From the NCBI GenBank assembly GCA_021545665.1, contig JAJRTX010000309.1, forward strand, positions 1 to 23,306: DNA of 23,306 nt. Reading direction: 5' to 3'. Position 1 is the first letter of the stretch. Every line of letters starts with the position of its first letter. Source of the stretch: Zetaproteobacteria bacterium (GTDB lineage Bacteria; Pseudomonadota; Zetaproteobacteria; Mariprofundales; Mariprofundaceae). This document shows, piece by piece, positions 7,535-15,100 of the stretch. A model generated the notes under the pieces. It was given only the letters and a program-made list of their open reading frames with translations. It was not told where the DNA came from and did not search any database. Made by a program: the position numbers and the translations under genes.

Positions 7535-7548
7535 TTGACTTAAATCAA
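7535..7548 (-). promoter_or_regulatory. FNR/FixK/DNR-type operator upstream of the bd-like cytochrome operon
   Basis: On the minus strand the sequence is TTGATTTAAGTCAA, one base off the FNR consensus TTGAT-N4-ATCAA and matching the TTGA-N6-TCAA core used by FNR, FixK and DNR proteins. It lies in the 231-base gap between the HemG-type gene and the diheme cytochrome gene. A GATAAT sequence (minus strand, 7495-7490) could be a -10 element placing the site near -58. The -10 call is weak. The match to the site at 12274-12287 is what makes this convincing. Confidence 0.65.
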
Positions 7549-7602
7549 ATTAACCATTATTTAATTATACCTTTCTAAGTAATTGTACGCAGTCCCCTAT
7601 AA

Positions 7603-9039
7603 TCAGTGAAAAGAATGTCTTTCAGCCAGCAGTTCCTGCTTGTCCGCACTCATCTGTTTGAGAGAAAATTGTTTTCTTTCAGACATGATCTGACTGGCCA
7701 GAATCTGACCTCTGGCCAAGCGGTCTCGAACTGATACACCACATTTATAATTGGCCTCCAAATACAACCCCGGTAGTAATTTAAGCTGCATATCAATATT
7801 TTGCAAACGACTCTGGTAGGCTCCATGATAGAGTGGCAGAGCCTGCCTGTGTCTGTTTATATGGATCATTTCCGGATCTCCCCTCAAACCCAGCAAGGGT
7901 TTTAATGAATTTAGCGTTTCGTCCAGTAAACGCTCATCATTCCAATCCAGTGCCTGAGGGACACGTGAACCACCTAAATATGAAGTCAGCAGGACTTTTC
8001 CTGCCGGAGCCCGGCCTGAAAACAGGCTGCTCATCCACAGATTCCCGCTAAGTGCCGTGCCATGTTTTTTCGGAGCAAGAAACCCTGTGCCATCCAGTGG
8101 ATGGTTAATGGCGCTTCGAGCCAGGCCTGTATGCACGACGGCAATTGATGCATATGTGATTCCGCCCAACAACTCGGCCAGACTACTATTCAGAGGCTTG
8201 ACCAGTGCAGCAGCTACCGGCGCAGGTGTTGCCACAATAACATGCTGAGCACTGAACATACGCTGACCCTGAGGTGTCTTTGCCGAAACGCACCAGCCAT
8301 CATTTTTCCGAACCAGTTCTTCAGCAATATGGCCGCAACGTACTGTTATTCCCGCTGATCGCGCCAGGGTATCTACAAGTGTTCCGATGCCGCCGTTAAA
8401 AGAGAATGCCTCCGTAACACTGGCTGTGCGACGACGTAACAGACGGTTAACCAGAATCCCGGCAGCAATACTGCCATAACGCTTTTCCAATGCAGTCAAT
8501 CGTGGCAACGCAGCAGTGGCACTGGTTTGATCCGGATTTGCCGCCAATGTGCCTGCAACAAAAGGCTCCATGGCTTTCTCCAGCATTTCGCGGCCCAGCC
8601 GCCGACTGATAAAATCACTGACCGATTCATCCATCGCTCCACTGGTCAGAATGAATGGCTCAAGCAAAAGTCGCAACTTGCCCAGCGGGCTCCATAAGGG
8701 AGAGGTCAGCATAGCACCCAACCGCATGGGCAAAGCTTTAAGCTCTCCCTGATGCAGTAAATAGCGATGGGATTCTGCCTCTGGCATGCGAGCATTTTTT
8801 ACTTCATCCAACCCCGTTTCATGCATGAGCTCTGTAACTTCCGGACGAAAATTCATCACCATGGCAGCAGCACGTTCGGTCAGATAACCACCTTGCCGGG
8901 TGCTTTTTATCTTGCCCCCGGGGTACTCACTCGCCTCCCACACTTCCACCGACAAGCCTTCCCGAGCCAGCCACCAGGCATTGGCCAATCCCGAAATCCC
9001 GCCGCCGATGACAAGTACATCGCAATCGTATCCACTCAC
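7603..9039 (-). CDS. hemG: Protoporphyrinogen oxidase (HemG/HemY type, FAD-dependent)
   Basis: 478 residues. The N-terminal FAD-binding Rossmann motif is VIGGGISGLANAWWLA (10-25), followed by VEVWEASEYPGGKIKS, typical of the PPOX/amine-oxidase superfamily. Family blocks visible later include EPFVAGTLAANPDQTS, FSFNGGIGTLVD and, near the C-terminus, PGLYLEANYKCGVSVRDR. The enzyme oxidises protoporphyrinogen IX (or coproporphyrinogen III in related forms) in heme synthesis at the membrane. The start is GTG at 9039 with GGAG 8 bases upstream. It sits between two cytochrome operons, consistent with matching heme supply to demand. Alternatives in the amine-oxidase superfamily are less likely given these blocks. 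Confidence 0.85.
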   Translation of the reverse strand: MSGYDCDVLVIGGGISGLANAWWLAREGLSVEVWEASEYPGGKIKSTRQGGYLTERAAAMVMNFRPEVTELMHETGLDEVKNARMPEAESHRYLLHQGELKALPMRLGAMLTSPLWSPLGKLRLLLEPFILTSGAMDESVSDFISRRLGREMLEKAMEPFVAGTLAANPDQTSATAALPRLTALEKRYGSIAAGILVNRLLRRRTASVTEAFSFNGGIGTLVDTLARSAGITVRCGHIAEELVRKNDGWCVSAKTPQGQRMFSAQHVIVATPAPVAAALVKPLNSSLAELLGGITYASIAVVHTGLARSAINHPLDGTGFLAPKKHGTALSGNLWMSSLFSGRAPAGKVLLTSYLGGSRVPQALDWNDERLLDETLNSLKPLLGLRGDPEMIHINRHRQALPLYHGAYQSRLQNIDMQLKLLPGLYLEANYKCGVSVRDRLARGQILASQIMSERKQFSLKQMSADKQELLAERHSFH

Positions 9040-9223
9040 CGGTTTTGCTCCGCCTGATCAGGATTGAAAGTGTTATTCATTATAAGAATTGAAACATGTT
9101 TGGTTATTGTTGACAGAAAAATCTGTAATAGAGAGGTCACTCAGGGTGGCTGCTTTTATAAGGTAAGAGAAATCTGGCATGGTCAATATATGGTATGGAT
9201 GGGATTTAGTTTGAAGGGTCATC

Positions 9224-9252
9224 CGTGACGGCCATTTGTTCGGACCGTCACG
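9224..9252 (-). terminator. GC hairpin after the cytochrome c gene
   Basis: CGTGACGG (9224-9231) pairs with CCGTCACG (9245-9252) around a 13-base loop. It lies 40-70 bases beyond the stop of the NosZ-linked cytochrome gene and is not followed by a T-run on the minus strand. It could be a Rho-aided stop or an mRNA-protecting 3' structure. Together with the AT-rich hairpin at 9273-9297 it separates this operon from hemG. Confidence 0.45.
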
Positions 9253-9272
9253 AATTTCACCTGTTATTACTT

Positions 9273-9297
9273 ATTAAAGTTAAAACTTAACTTTAAT
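9273..9297 (-). terminator. AT-rich perfect hairpin overlapping the stop codon
   Basis: ATTAAAGTTAA (9273-9283) and TTAACTTTAAT (9287-9297) form an 11-bp perfect stem with a 3-base loop that includes the stop codon of the cytochrome c gene. Being AT-rich it is a weak terminator by itself, but with the GC hairpin just downstream it could mark the 3' end of the NosZ-like transcript. It may also be a protein-binding palindrome. Confidence 0.4.
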
Positions 9298-10255
9298 ATC
9301 CTGCTGAAACCTTCTTTGCAATATCTTCAGGTTTCTTCCTGAGGCCGCCTTCAACATAGCCGCCACCAACCAGGTTTCCACCATCACGACCGGATACGCT
9401 TGCTTCCAGCAATTCCTGTGCATCTGCAAAATCATCACTCTTAGCAGCATTCAGCGGGTTAACATCACCGGCAATTGGCTTGAATGTTGATTTAGGCGCC
9501 AGATAATCATCCACGCTCTTCGGTGGTTTAACATCCTGCATGGCGCGAATAAAGGCGATCACATTCCAGATATCCTGATCCTGCAAAACATTGCCCCAAT
9601 CCGGCATGGATGAAGACAGGTCTACAGATGAACCACCACCCTTGATGACCGTAAACAGTTCAAGATTGGTCTTCTTGCCCATGTAGCTGCCCTTGGTCAG
9701 TGTCCTTGGACGTGGATCCAGTTCAATGGCGTTCGGGCCATTACCCTGCAATGTCCAGCCATGACAGGCGATGCAATAGCTGTAATACCACATCTTGCCC
9801 TCGTTTGGATCAGCACCCTGTACGAGTGTTGACTTGAATGATGGAGACCAGTTATGCACCCACTGGTTATAAATGCCTTCGCCCTTGGTAGGATTTGCCT
9901 TGCGATCCCACAACTCGGTATGCCTGCCGCCGGTATCGCCGGCATGCTTGCTGCCATAGCCACTTTCACCGGCAGTTGCACTGCCTTTTGAAGCGCGTTT
10001 GCCAACACCGGTCAGGTAATCAAATACGGAAATACCATAGGTACTGCCTGATTTACCTGCTGCCATGTCATTGGCTTCCTTTTCAAATGCATCAGCGGCT
10101 TTCTTCGCCTCCGCCTCACTCTGGGTGGGGCATTCCACCTTCACCCCTCCAGCTTTGCATCGTTTTTCGGCAGCGACAGCGGATGTGCTTGCCATCATGA
10201 CGACGCCTAATCCCGCTATAGCGGCCAAGCAAATTTTAAGCTTGTTATTCTTCAT
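9293..10255 (-). CDS. Monoheme cytochrome c paired with the NosZ-like copper protein
   Basis: 320 residues. A signal peptide at 1-29 (AVA-AEK) is followed by a roughly 130-residue N-terminal region, low in hydrophobics, with C33 and C42 as a possible disulphide and a KHAGDTGGRHTELWD segment. A cytochrome c domain follows with CIACH at 161-165 and M217 as probable axial ligand (SSSMPDWG). A Gly- and Lys-rich tail of about 60 residues ends it. The domain is far larger than a simple cytochrome c. Start 10255 has GGGAGG 8 bases upstream. Located 92 bases after the NosZ-like gene, it is the likely electron partner of that protein. The N-terminal region matches nothing I recognise. Confidence 0.88.
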   Translation of the reverse strand: MKNNKLKICLAAIAGLGVVMMASTSAVAAEKRCKAGGVKVECPTQSEAEAKKAADAFEKEANDMAAGKSGSTYGISVFDYLTGVGKRASKGSATAGESGYGSKHAGDTGGRHTELWDRKANPTKGEGIYNQWVHNWSPSFKSTLVQGADPNEGKMWYYSYCIACHGWTLQGNGPNAIELDPRPRTLTKGSYMGKKTNLELFTVIKGGGSSVDLSSSMPDWGNVLQDQDIWNVIAFIRAMQDVKPPKSVDDYLAPKSTFKPIAGDVNPLNAAKSDDFADAQELLEASVSGRDGGNLVGGGYVEGGLRKKPEDIAKKVSAGY

Positions 10256-10292
10256 ATAATTCTACCTCCCTGCGTATTCTTTGAGGCATCCC

Positions 10293-10313
10293 CCCTCCCC
10301 TTGTCGGGGAGGG
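10293..10313 (-). promoter_or_regulatory. Intercistronic hairpin between NosZ-like and cytochrome genes
   Basis: CCCTCCCC (10293-10300) and GGGGAGGG (10306-10313) form an 8-bp all-GC/AT-perfect stem with a 5-base loop, in the 92-base gap. On the minus-strand transcript it lies between the NosZ-like stop and the cytochrome ribosome binding site, without a U-run. It may act as a processing or stability element giving different amounts of the two proteins, or as a partial terminator. Confidence 0.5.
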
Positions 10314-10347
10314 AGCAATGACCCTGTTATTTCGTGTATGTAAAGGC

Positions 10348-12135
10348 TTAATCCTTAAAGCCTTTAACGCGTTCAGCTATGGTCAGCAGACCCTCTTCAA
10401 GTAAACCAGGGAGCTGTTGTGCTTCTTCGTAATCACCTTGCGCAAGGTTAGATGCGCCCTTGGCTGGATCATCCACAAAGAATGTAGCCCGCATCTCCAG
10501 ATGCAGTGGTCCGCAGAAGTGCTGACAGAAGACTTCATACTCGCCTGCAATATCCGCTGTAAACTCGGATACAGTAGTAGTGCCGCGAGGCATGGACATA
10601 TTGGTTCTCAGACCATAAGCACCATAGATAGTGAAGCCCATGGTAACATCCGGGTTCTTGGTGATGCCGGCAGCCCTGTCGATATTGGTCACGAACAGAC
10701 GTACTTTATCGCCTTTGTTTACACGGATCTGGCGTGGAATATAACCGTAGCTGAATGCCTTGACGTGAATTTCTTTAACGCCGTTAACTTCCCTGATACC
10801 TGGCTTCTCATGCTCTTTAGGAATGAAGTACTGAACAACTTTAGCCTTATGTGCAGGTTCAAGCTGCATAGCTTTACCGCCCTTTCCAAGCAAGCCAGCA
10901 GAACTTTTTTCAGCCTGACCCATGGTCCAGTCTTTAACCAGATAGGACATGATGCTCTTGGCATTATGCGGCTCGCCATCCACAGGCATGATCTTCAGAG
11001 TCTTGCCGTAGGTCGGGCTGCTTTCACGCGCATCCCACAGTTCGAAGTTCACAGGATAGACAACGCCAGTTGGGCTGAACAGGCCGGTAGAGAACTTGTT
11101 CAGAGCCATAACATAAGAGTTGTCCGCACTAATTGCGATATGACCAGTACGATAGTGCGTTGGAATTTCGTCAACCACTGTAAGCTTTTTCAGATCAATC
11201 TTCACGTTCGCATCTGCCACAAAGCAGCTCTGATAAGCGTACTTGGAGGTCAGACCATCAGGACTGTCAATGCCAGCCCTATATGAGCCACCATCTTTAT
11301 TATATACATCCATAACATTGTGCAGCGGGCCGGCACAGGTTGGAAACACCTTCATTACAGCCATTTTCTTGGTGTCGATGACACTCATGGTTGCTGACAG
11401 CTTGTCAGCTACAAGGACCTTGGTGCCCTCAGGAATGACATTCGTACCATGCGGGTTCTTACCAACCGGGATTTCTTTAATCAGTTTAAATGGATTGGCT
11501 GAGAACACACCCACTGTGGAGTGGTAATAGTTACCTGCGTAGATATATCCTTCACTTGGGGAGTTTGCCTTACCCACATCCAAGTAATCCGGAGCAGATG
11601 GAGACGGGCCCCAATCGATCACCTGAGTTTTACCTGTGGCAATTTCAGTCTTGGCCATCTTGCCGGTATACTCACCTGTAGAGTACAGGTACTTACCATA
11701 CGGACTCAGTGCAATATGGTGAATGCCGAACGGGAATGGCATCGCGATTAATCTTTGTAGCATACCAGTCTGTAAATTGATTTCACCAATAGTATTGGCA
11801 CCCTTGTCATTGACATAGAGGAACTTGCCATCGGGGGTTCCGTTTACGTTACCATGCGCCAGGCCGCCATACACAACCTCATGCAAATCAACACCGATAG
11901 CGATGTGCCGATAAGTTCTAAAGCTGGGGATACCGATTACGGCTACCCGGCCATCCAGCCCGCCCGCGTTGTATAACAACATCGGATCATGAAGAGGGGA
12001 ATCTTTCGCCCCTTCCTGCGCTCCCACAGCATGCTGCCATGGTGGAACAACTTCGTCTGCGGCGTTGGCGATACCAAGCATCGCAAACGCAGATGAAAGA
12101 AGTCCCAATATGCAAATCATATGTTTACTTTTCAT
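10348..12135 (-). CDS. Divergent nitrous oxide reductase-like copper protein (propeller plus CuA-like cupredoxin)
   Basis: 595 residues with a Sec-type signal peptide (1-26, ANA-ADE), not the Tat signal of clade I NosZ. A seven-bladed propeller region (about 50-430) keeps NosZ-like blocks: PDGKFLYVNDKGANT, KNPHG (H229), GPLH (H272), HYRTGH (H327/H332) and GEPH (H390), plus GIHH (H139/H140). The paired histidines of the canonical N-terminal DxHH motif are not found; only H94 is near. The C-terminal cupredoxin (about 455-555) has CQHFCGPLHLEM with C537, C541, H545 and M548, but the upstream CuA histidine of DVTHGF is Met (DVTMGF, M499). Start 12135 has GGGAGG upstream. No nosDFYL or nosR genes are nearby. 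N2O reduction is therefore doubtful; CuA-type electron transfer is plausible. Confidence 0.85.
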   Translation of the reverse strand: MKSKHMICILGLLSSAFAMLGIANAADEVVPPWQHAVGAQEGAKDSPLHDPMLLYNAGGLDGRVAVIGIPSFRTYRHIAIGVDLHEVVYGGLAHGNVNGTPDGKFLYVNDKGANTIGEINLQTGMLQRLIAMPFPFGIHHIALSPYGKYLYSTGEYTGKMAKTEIATGKTQVIDWGPSPSAPDYLDVGKANSPSEGYIYAGNYYHSTVGVFSANPFKLIKEIPVGKNPHGTNVIPEGTKVLVADKLSATMSVIDTKKMAVMKVFPTCAGPLHNVMDVYNKDGGSYRAGIDSPDGLTSKYAYQSCFVADANVKIDLKKLTVVDEIPTHYRTGHIAISADNSYVMALNKFSTGLFSPTGVVYPVNFELWDARESSPTYGKTLKIMPVDGEPHNAKSIMSYLVKDWTMGQAEKSSAGLLGKGGKAMQLEPAHKAKVVQYFIPKEHEKPGIREVNGVKEIHVKAFSYGYIPRQIRVNKGDKVRLFVTNIDRAAGITKNPDVTMGFTIYGAYGLRTNMSMPRGTTTVSEFTADIAGEYEVFCQHFCGPLHLEMRATFFVDDPAKGASNLAQGDYEEAQQLPGLLEEGLLTIAERVKGFKD

Positions 12136-12752
12136 TTTGCCTCCCGTTATTTTCTTCTGCATGTTAATACTTTACGTGCTGTTCAGCTGTTGCTGCGTCA
12201 CTTACTGTAATTCGCGCAATAAAAACGCCCTTATAATAAGTGCGGATATTCGTTATTTAGCATTTCTTATTCCTTGATTTCGGTCAAGTTTTAACAATTT
12301 GATGAAATATCTTTAATGATTCGGGTAAGTATTTATACGGATCTGATCAATATGTCGACAAAAGGTAGAAGTATAGATGCAATATAGTTAATATAATTAG
12401 TATGTTACATAACTATTAACCAGGTTTCACGTCTGCTTTAGGCATGGGTTTTCAGAGACACCATCATCATATTGCTGGTTTCAAGAACACTGATTTCTAC
12501 TACTGGCGTTAACAAACTTTAATGTATGATTCATCTGGATTAGAGCATGATGCGGCAGTTCATGCTGGATTAATAACCTTGGTAGATTGGCACGGATATG
12601 GATAAACAAACGAAACAGCATTTCGGTTCAGCCTGGTCAGATGGGTAAATGGTATTAAATAGCAGCTTCATATGGCATTGTACGCCAAACAAAGCTGACA
12701 TCTTATGCCATCGAAATGAACCAATAAAACTAAAAAGGAGCGCGCCCAGGAC
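12136..12752. other. 617-base divergent intergenic region
   Basis: It lies between the NosZ-like gene (minus) and the lipoprotein gene (plus), so it must hold promoters for both. It contains an FNR-type palindrome at 12274-12287 in its left part. The rest (about 12300-12720) is AT-rich and shows no frame with a ribosome binding site and no RNA gene that I can recognise. The length is unusual in a window with otherwise short gaps, so decayed sequence is possible. Confidence 0.6.
12274..12287 (-). promoter_or_regulatory. FNR/FixK/DNR-type operator upstream of the NosZ-like operon
   Basis: The plus strand reads TTGATTTCGGTCAA, one base off TTGAT-N4-ATCAA and identical at the ten half-site positions to the reverse complement form of the site at 7535-7548. 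It lies about 146 bases upstream of the NosZ-like start. Class II spacing would predict transcription starting near 12239, but no clear -10 box is visible there. The likely binder is a Crp/Fnr-family regulator responding to low oxygen or nitric oxide. The gene for it is not in the window. Confidence 0.65.
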
Positions 12753-13580
12753 ATGAGCCCGGCAAACTACAGTAAATATTTGATAGCTCTTTTTATTTCT
12801 CTAACTCTGATTACAGGTTGTGACCAGGAAGCCGACAAAGTGGCTGGAATCAGCAATGATACGCAGGGTCTACCCATAGGTCGCATGAGGGTATCCATTT
12901 GGCCGGAATATGATGAATCCAGTATCCTGGCAATCTATGATGGCAGGTTTGAGGAAGGTTCGACTTACCCCATCAAGACCAGCTTTCTGTTGCCGAAAGG
13001 CTCTGTGATCAGCGATGCATGCAGCCTCTCACATGAGGGCCAGCATTTCTGCCAACTGTATAAAACAACCAGCAAAGGTGAATATGATGAAGTAAGCCTC
13101 ATGCTGCCCTACCCCAATTTTTATCTCAGTTTTCACACCCCGCAATTTGACGCCAGACACGAGAAACGAACGTTTGACTACCGTATCAAGGCGAACCATC
13201 CGATTAAAACCATGAAAGTAGATATCCAACAACCTTTGCGAAGCACGGCTTTCAATATCTCAGCCGATAAAAATGCTGTCAGGGTCGAAAATGATGGCAC
13301 AATAAGCATCGTCGAGGGATTTAATCATTTCACCTATGCCCTGCATGATCTTTCCGAAGGTCAGGAAAGTCTGTTTACACTTGATTACAACAAAAAAGAC
13401 CCGAAACCATCTGTTGATATCAAATACACCTCCATGAGTGGATCACAAGTTTCGGCATCAACGCCTTATGAAACCCAGAGAAATATTCGAACATTTATCT
13501 ATGTCCTGTTTGGCGCAGGTCTGCTGGCTGTTATTGCGCTGGTCACCCGGCTCCTGCGTTCCAGAAAAAACAGGCCGTGA
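12753..13580 (+). CDS. Predicted lipoprotein with C-terminal membrane span, unknown function
   Basis: 275 residues. The N-terminus has a lipoprotein signal (SLTLITGC, lipidated C23). A beta-rich soluble region of about 210 residues follows (for example RMRVSIWPEYDESSILAIYD and a C90/C100-type Cys pair in the SDACSLSHEGQHFCQ segment). A TM helix sits at about 245-262, with a basic tail KNRP-like. Having both a lipid anchor and a C-terminal span is odd. The gene begins the plus-strand thiol-redox cluster and is 8 bases before the CcmH-like gene, so it is likely a partner in cytochrome or thiol maturation. I recognise no named family. AAGGAG is 13 bases upstream of the chosen ATG, rather far. 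Confidence 0.75.
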   Translation: MSPANYSKYLIALFISLTLITGCDQEADKVAGISNDTQGLPIGRMRVSIWPEYDESSILAIYDGRFEEGSTYPIKTSFLLPKGSVISDACSLSHEGQHFCQLYKTTSKGEYDEVSLMLPYPNFYLSFHTPQFDARHEKRTFDYRIKANHPIKTMKVDIQQPLRSTAFNISADKNAVRVENDGTISIVEGFNHFTYALHDLSEGQESLFTLDYNKKDPKPSVDIKYTSMSGSQVSASTPYETQRNIRTFIYVLFGAGLLAVIALVTRLLRSRKNRP

Positions 13581-13588
13581 TATAAAAC

Positions 13589-14035
13589 ATGAAAAGACTT
13601 ACGGGCTGCGATAGATTTCTATTTCCCTGCTTATTACTGACTATGGCCTGCGTCATAATGATCCCGACCAGTGCCCGGGCACTGACTGTGAATGAAGTGG
13701 TGGTGGATCTTGCCTGCCCCTGTGAATGCCCGCTCGTGCTGGCGGATTGCAATATGAGCTGCGGCCTGAAATGGAAAAATGATGTCGGCAAGCTTATCAA
13801 TCAAGGCATGAACAAGCAGGAAATTATCGACTATTTTGTCGCTAAACATGGTGATGCCGCCCGCATCACGCCCCTGCAAAGGATTCAGGGGAAGATATTT
13901 CAATATACCAGAAGCTTTGGCACTCTGGACTGGATCCTGCTGTGGGCCGGGTTTGCAATATGGATTTTGCTGATGTTTATTGGTATCTATATGGGTATTA
14001 AAAAGGTTTTTTTTAGTAAACCGCAGACATCCTGA
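13589..14035 (+). CDS. ccmH: CcmH/CcmL-like thiol-disulphide protein of cytochrome c maturation
   Basis: 148 residues. A signal sequence (about 10-30, ARA-LTV) is followed by a CcmH-like three-helix domain: VVVDLACPCECPLVLADC, then DVGKLINQGMNKQEIIDYFVAKHGD, the hallmark of the family. A C-terminal TM helix lies at about 115-136. Family members reduce apocytochrome CXXCH disulphides via an LRCxxC motif. Here the motif is C43-P-C45-E-C47 with further Cys at 54 and 58, a Cys-rich variant also found in some non-enterobacterial CcmH proteins. No other ccm gene (ccmE, ccmF) is in the window, so the rest of the machinery must be elsewhere. Its location beside TlpA-like and CcdA-like genes supports a thiol-redox role. 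Confidence 0.85.
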   Translation: MKRLTGCDRFLFPCLLLTMACVIMIPTSARALTVNEVVVDLACPCECPLVLADCNMSCGLKWKNDVGKLINQGMNKQEIIDYFVAKHGDAARITPLQRIQGKIFQYTRSFGTLDWILLWAGFAIWILLMFIGIYMGIKKVFFSKPQTS

Positions 14036-14086
14036 AAGAACCCTCTTGAAAACATTCAAACCCTGCAACTGCGATAAAGGACGCAC

Positions 14087-14890
14087 GTGAAAACCCTGCT
14101 GATCAGCATAGGCGCATTTATCGTGATGGCTGCTACAATCACCATGCTTGCATTTATATTTCTGTTTGATATGGCGCCCGCAGAAATTATCAACACCCTG
14201 CAAAGCAGAGGGAAGTTGTTCCTCTATAAGCATGAACTGATTGCCAAACTGTCCTCTGCTGAAACAAAGCAGCTCTATCAAAACACCTGCACCAGGAGAT
14301 GCCACAGCAGCGGCCTGATCGAGAAAAAACCAAGAACAGCGGCGGAATGGAACAGGGTGATCAATCGTATGAAAGCACCGGATCGGGCTGATATCCCGGA
14401 TCATGCTGCAGCAGCCATCAGGAAATATCTTCAAAATAATTTTCTCAGCAATATTCCAACAGTGCTGCCTGAAAAAACCATGCGCTTTGTCAAACGGCAT
14501 CTGTGGAAGAGTGATTTTGGCGAAAGCGATTTGTATCTGGATATTATCTATATTCCACGCCAACAAATTAACCTGTTGCCCTATATGGTGGCCAGTAATG
14601 AAAAACCACAGAAACAGGGAGCGGTTTTTATTGTGTACCTGAATACCCATCAGGGAGTGATCCCGCCGTGGAATCTTGTGAAAATGGCCACATTGAACAA
14701 TAATAACGAAGCGTTGCAAGCAATAAGCTGGAAAGTCATATATGAGGATGGTCAGTACCATCACAGGCAGGGTTTGTTAATATTCCCTGATATCGATGAG
14801 AAAAGCCAGTCAGATATGGAAGTTTCCATTCATCTTCCGGGCATGCGAAAGCGAGTCTTTCAGTGGCAACTTCCCATTCCAGCCATGTGA
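14087..14890 (+). CDS. Membrane-anchored cytochrome c-like protein with a CX3CH motif
   Basis: 267 residues, starting at GTG 14087 after AAAGGA. An N-terminal TM anchor (about 4-27) is followed by a helical region holding NTCTRRCHSSG. C68 and C72-H73 are separated by three residues (T-R-R), so this is CX3CH rather than CXXCH. After the heme-like motif comes AAEWNRVINRMKAP, matching the helix that usually carries the axial Met in cytochrome c (M94-like), then a beta-rich C-terminal domain (about 130-267) I cannot name. If heme binds, the motif demands a tolerant maturation system. It sits between a CcmH-like and a thioredoxin-like gene, fitting a cluster that could serve such non-standard attachment. 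Confidence 0.75.
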   Translation: MKTLLISIGAFIVMAATITMLAFIFLFDMAPAEIINTLQSRGKLFLYKHELIAKLSSAETKQLYQNTCTRRCHSSGLIEKKPRTAAEWNRVINRMKAPDRADIPDHAAAAIRKYLQNNFLSNIPTVLPEKTMRFVKRHLWKSDFGESDLYLDIIYIPRQQINLLPYMVASNEKPQKQGAVFIVYLNTHQGVIPPWNLVKMATLNNNNEALQAISWKVIYEDGQYHHRQGLLIFPDIDEKSQSDMEVSIHLPGMRKRVFQWQLPIPAM

Positions 14891-14902
14891 AAAAATATAG
14901 CA

Positions 14903-14962
14903 CACAAAGGCGCAAAGAAAGATATTTCTTTGCTTGTTACAATTTTTCTTTGCGCCCTTTGC
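14903..14962. repeat. CTTTGCG-type inverted repeat, hairpin after the CX3CH gene
   Basis: CACAAAGGCGCAAAGAAA (14903-14920) pairs with TTTCTTTGCGCCCTTTG (about 14945-14961) with one bulged base, enclosing AAGAAAGATATTTCTTT-like secondary pairing. The GCGCAAAG/CTTTGCG words look like the short intergenic palindromic repeats common in proteobacterial genomes. It starts 13 bases after the stop of the upstream gene and may attenuate transcription into the TlpA-like genes. Confidence 0.65.
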
Positions 14963-15100
14963 GTCTTTACCTGAGTCGATTCTTCTCTGTCTGGTTCCGG
15001 CTTTGCCAGCTTAGCCTGCATGGATTGTATGAAAGCTGGATATGGTTCAGTGTTTCGCACCATGATCGGCAATCTTTTTGCTATACCCTTGGAGTAAATA

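Noticed and set aside
10417..11286. A 289-codon plus-strand frame inside the NosZ-like gene
   Set aside because: It is antisense to the conserved propeller and CuA domain, with no family signature.
10348..12135. Calling this a functional nitrous oxide reductase (nosZ)
   Set aside because: A CuA ligand is replaced, the N-terminal HH pair is not found and no nos accessory genes are adjacent, so only NosZ-like is supportable.
12598..12648. A 16-codon ATG frame in the long intergenic region
   Set aside because: Too short, not hydrophobic, no ribosome binding site and no neighbour on the same strand nearby.
13634..14764. A 376-codon open frame on the minus strand opposite the CcmH-like and CX3CH genes
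   Set aside because: The plus-strand frames have signal peptides, conserved motifs and SD sequences; the minus frame has no recognisable domain, no ribosome binding site and a composition typical of an antisense shadow.
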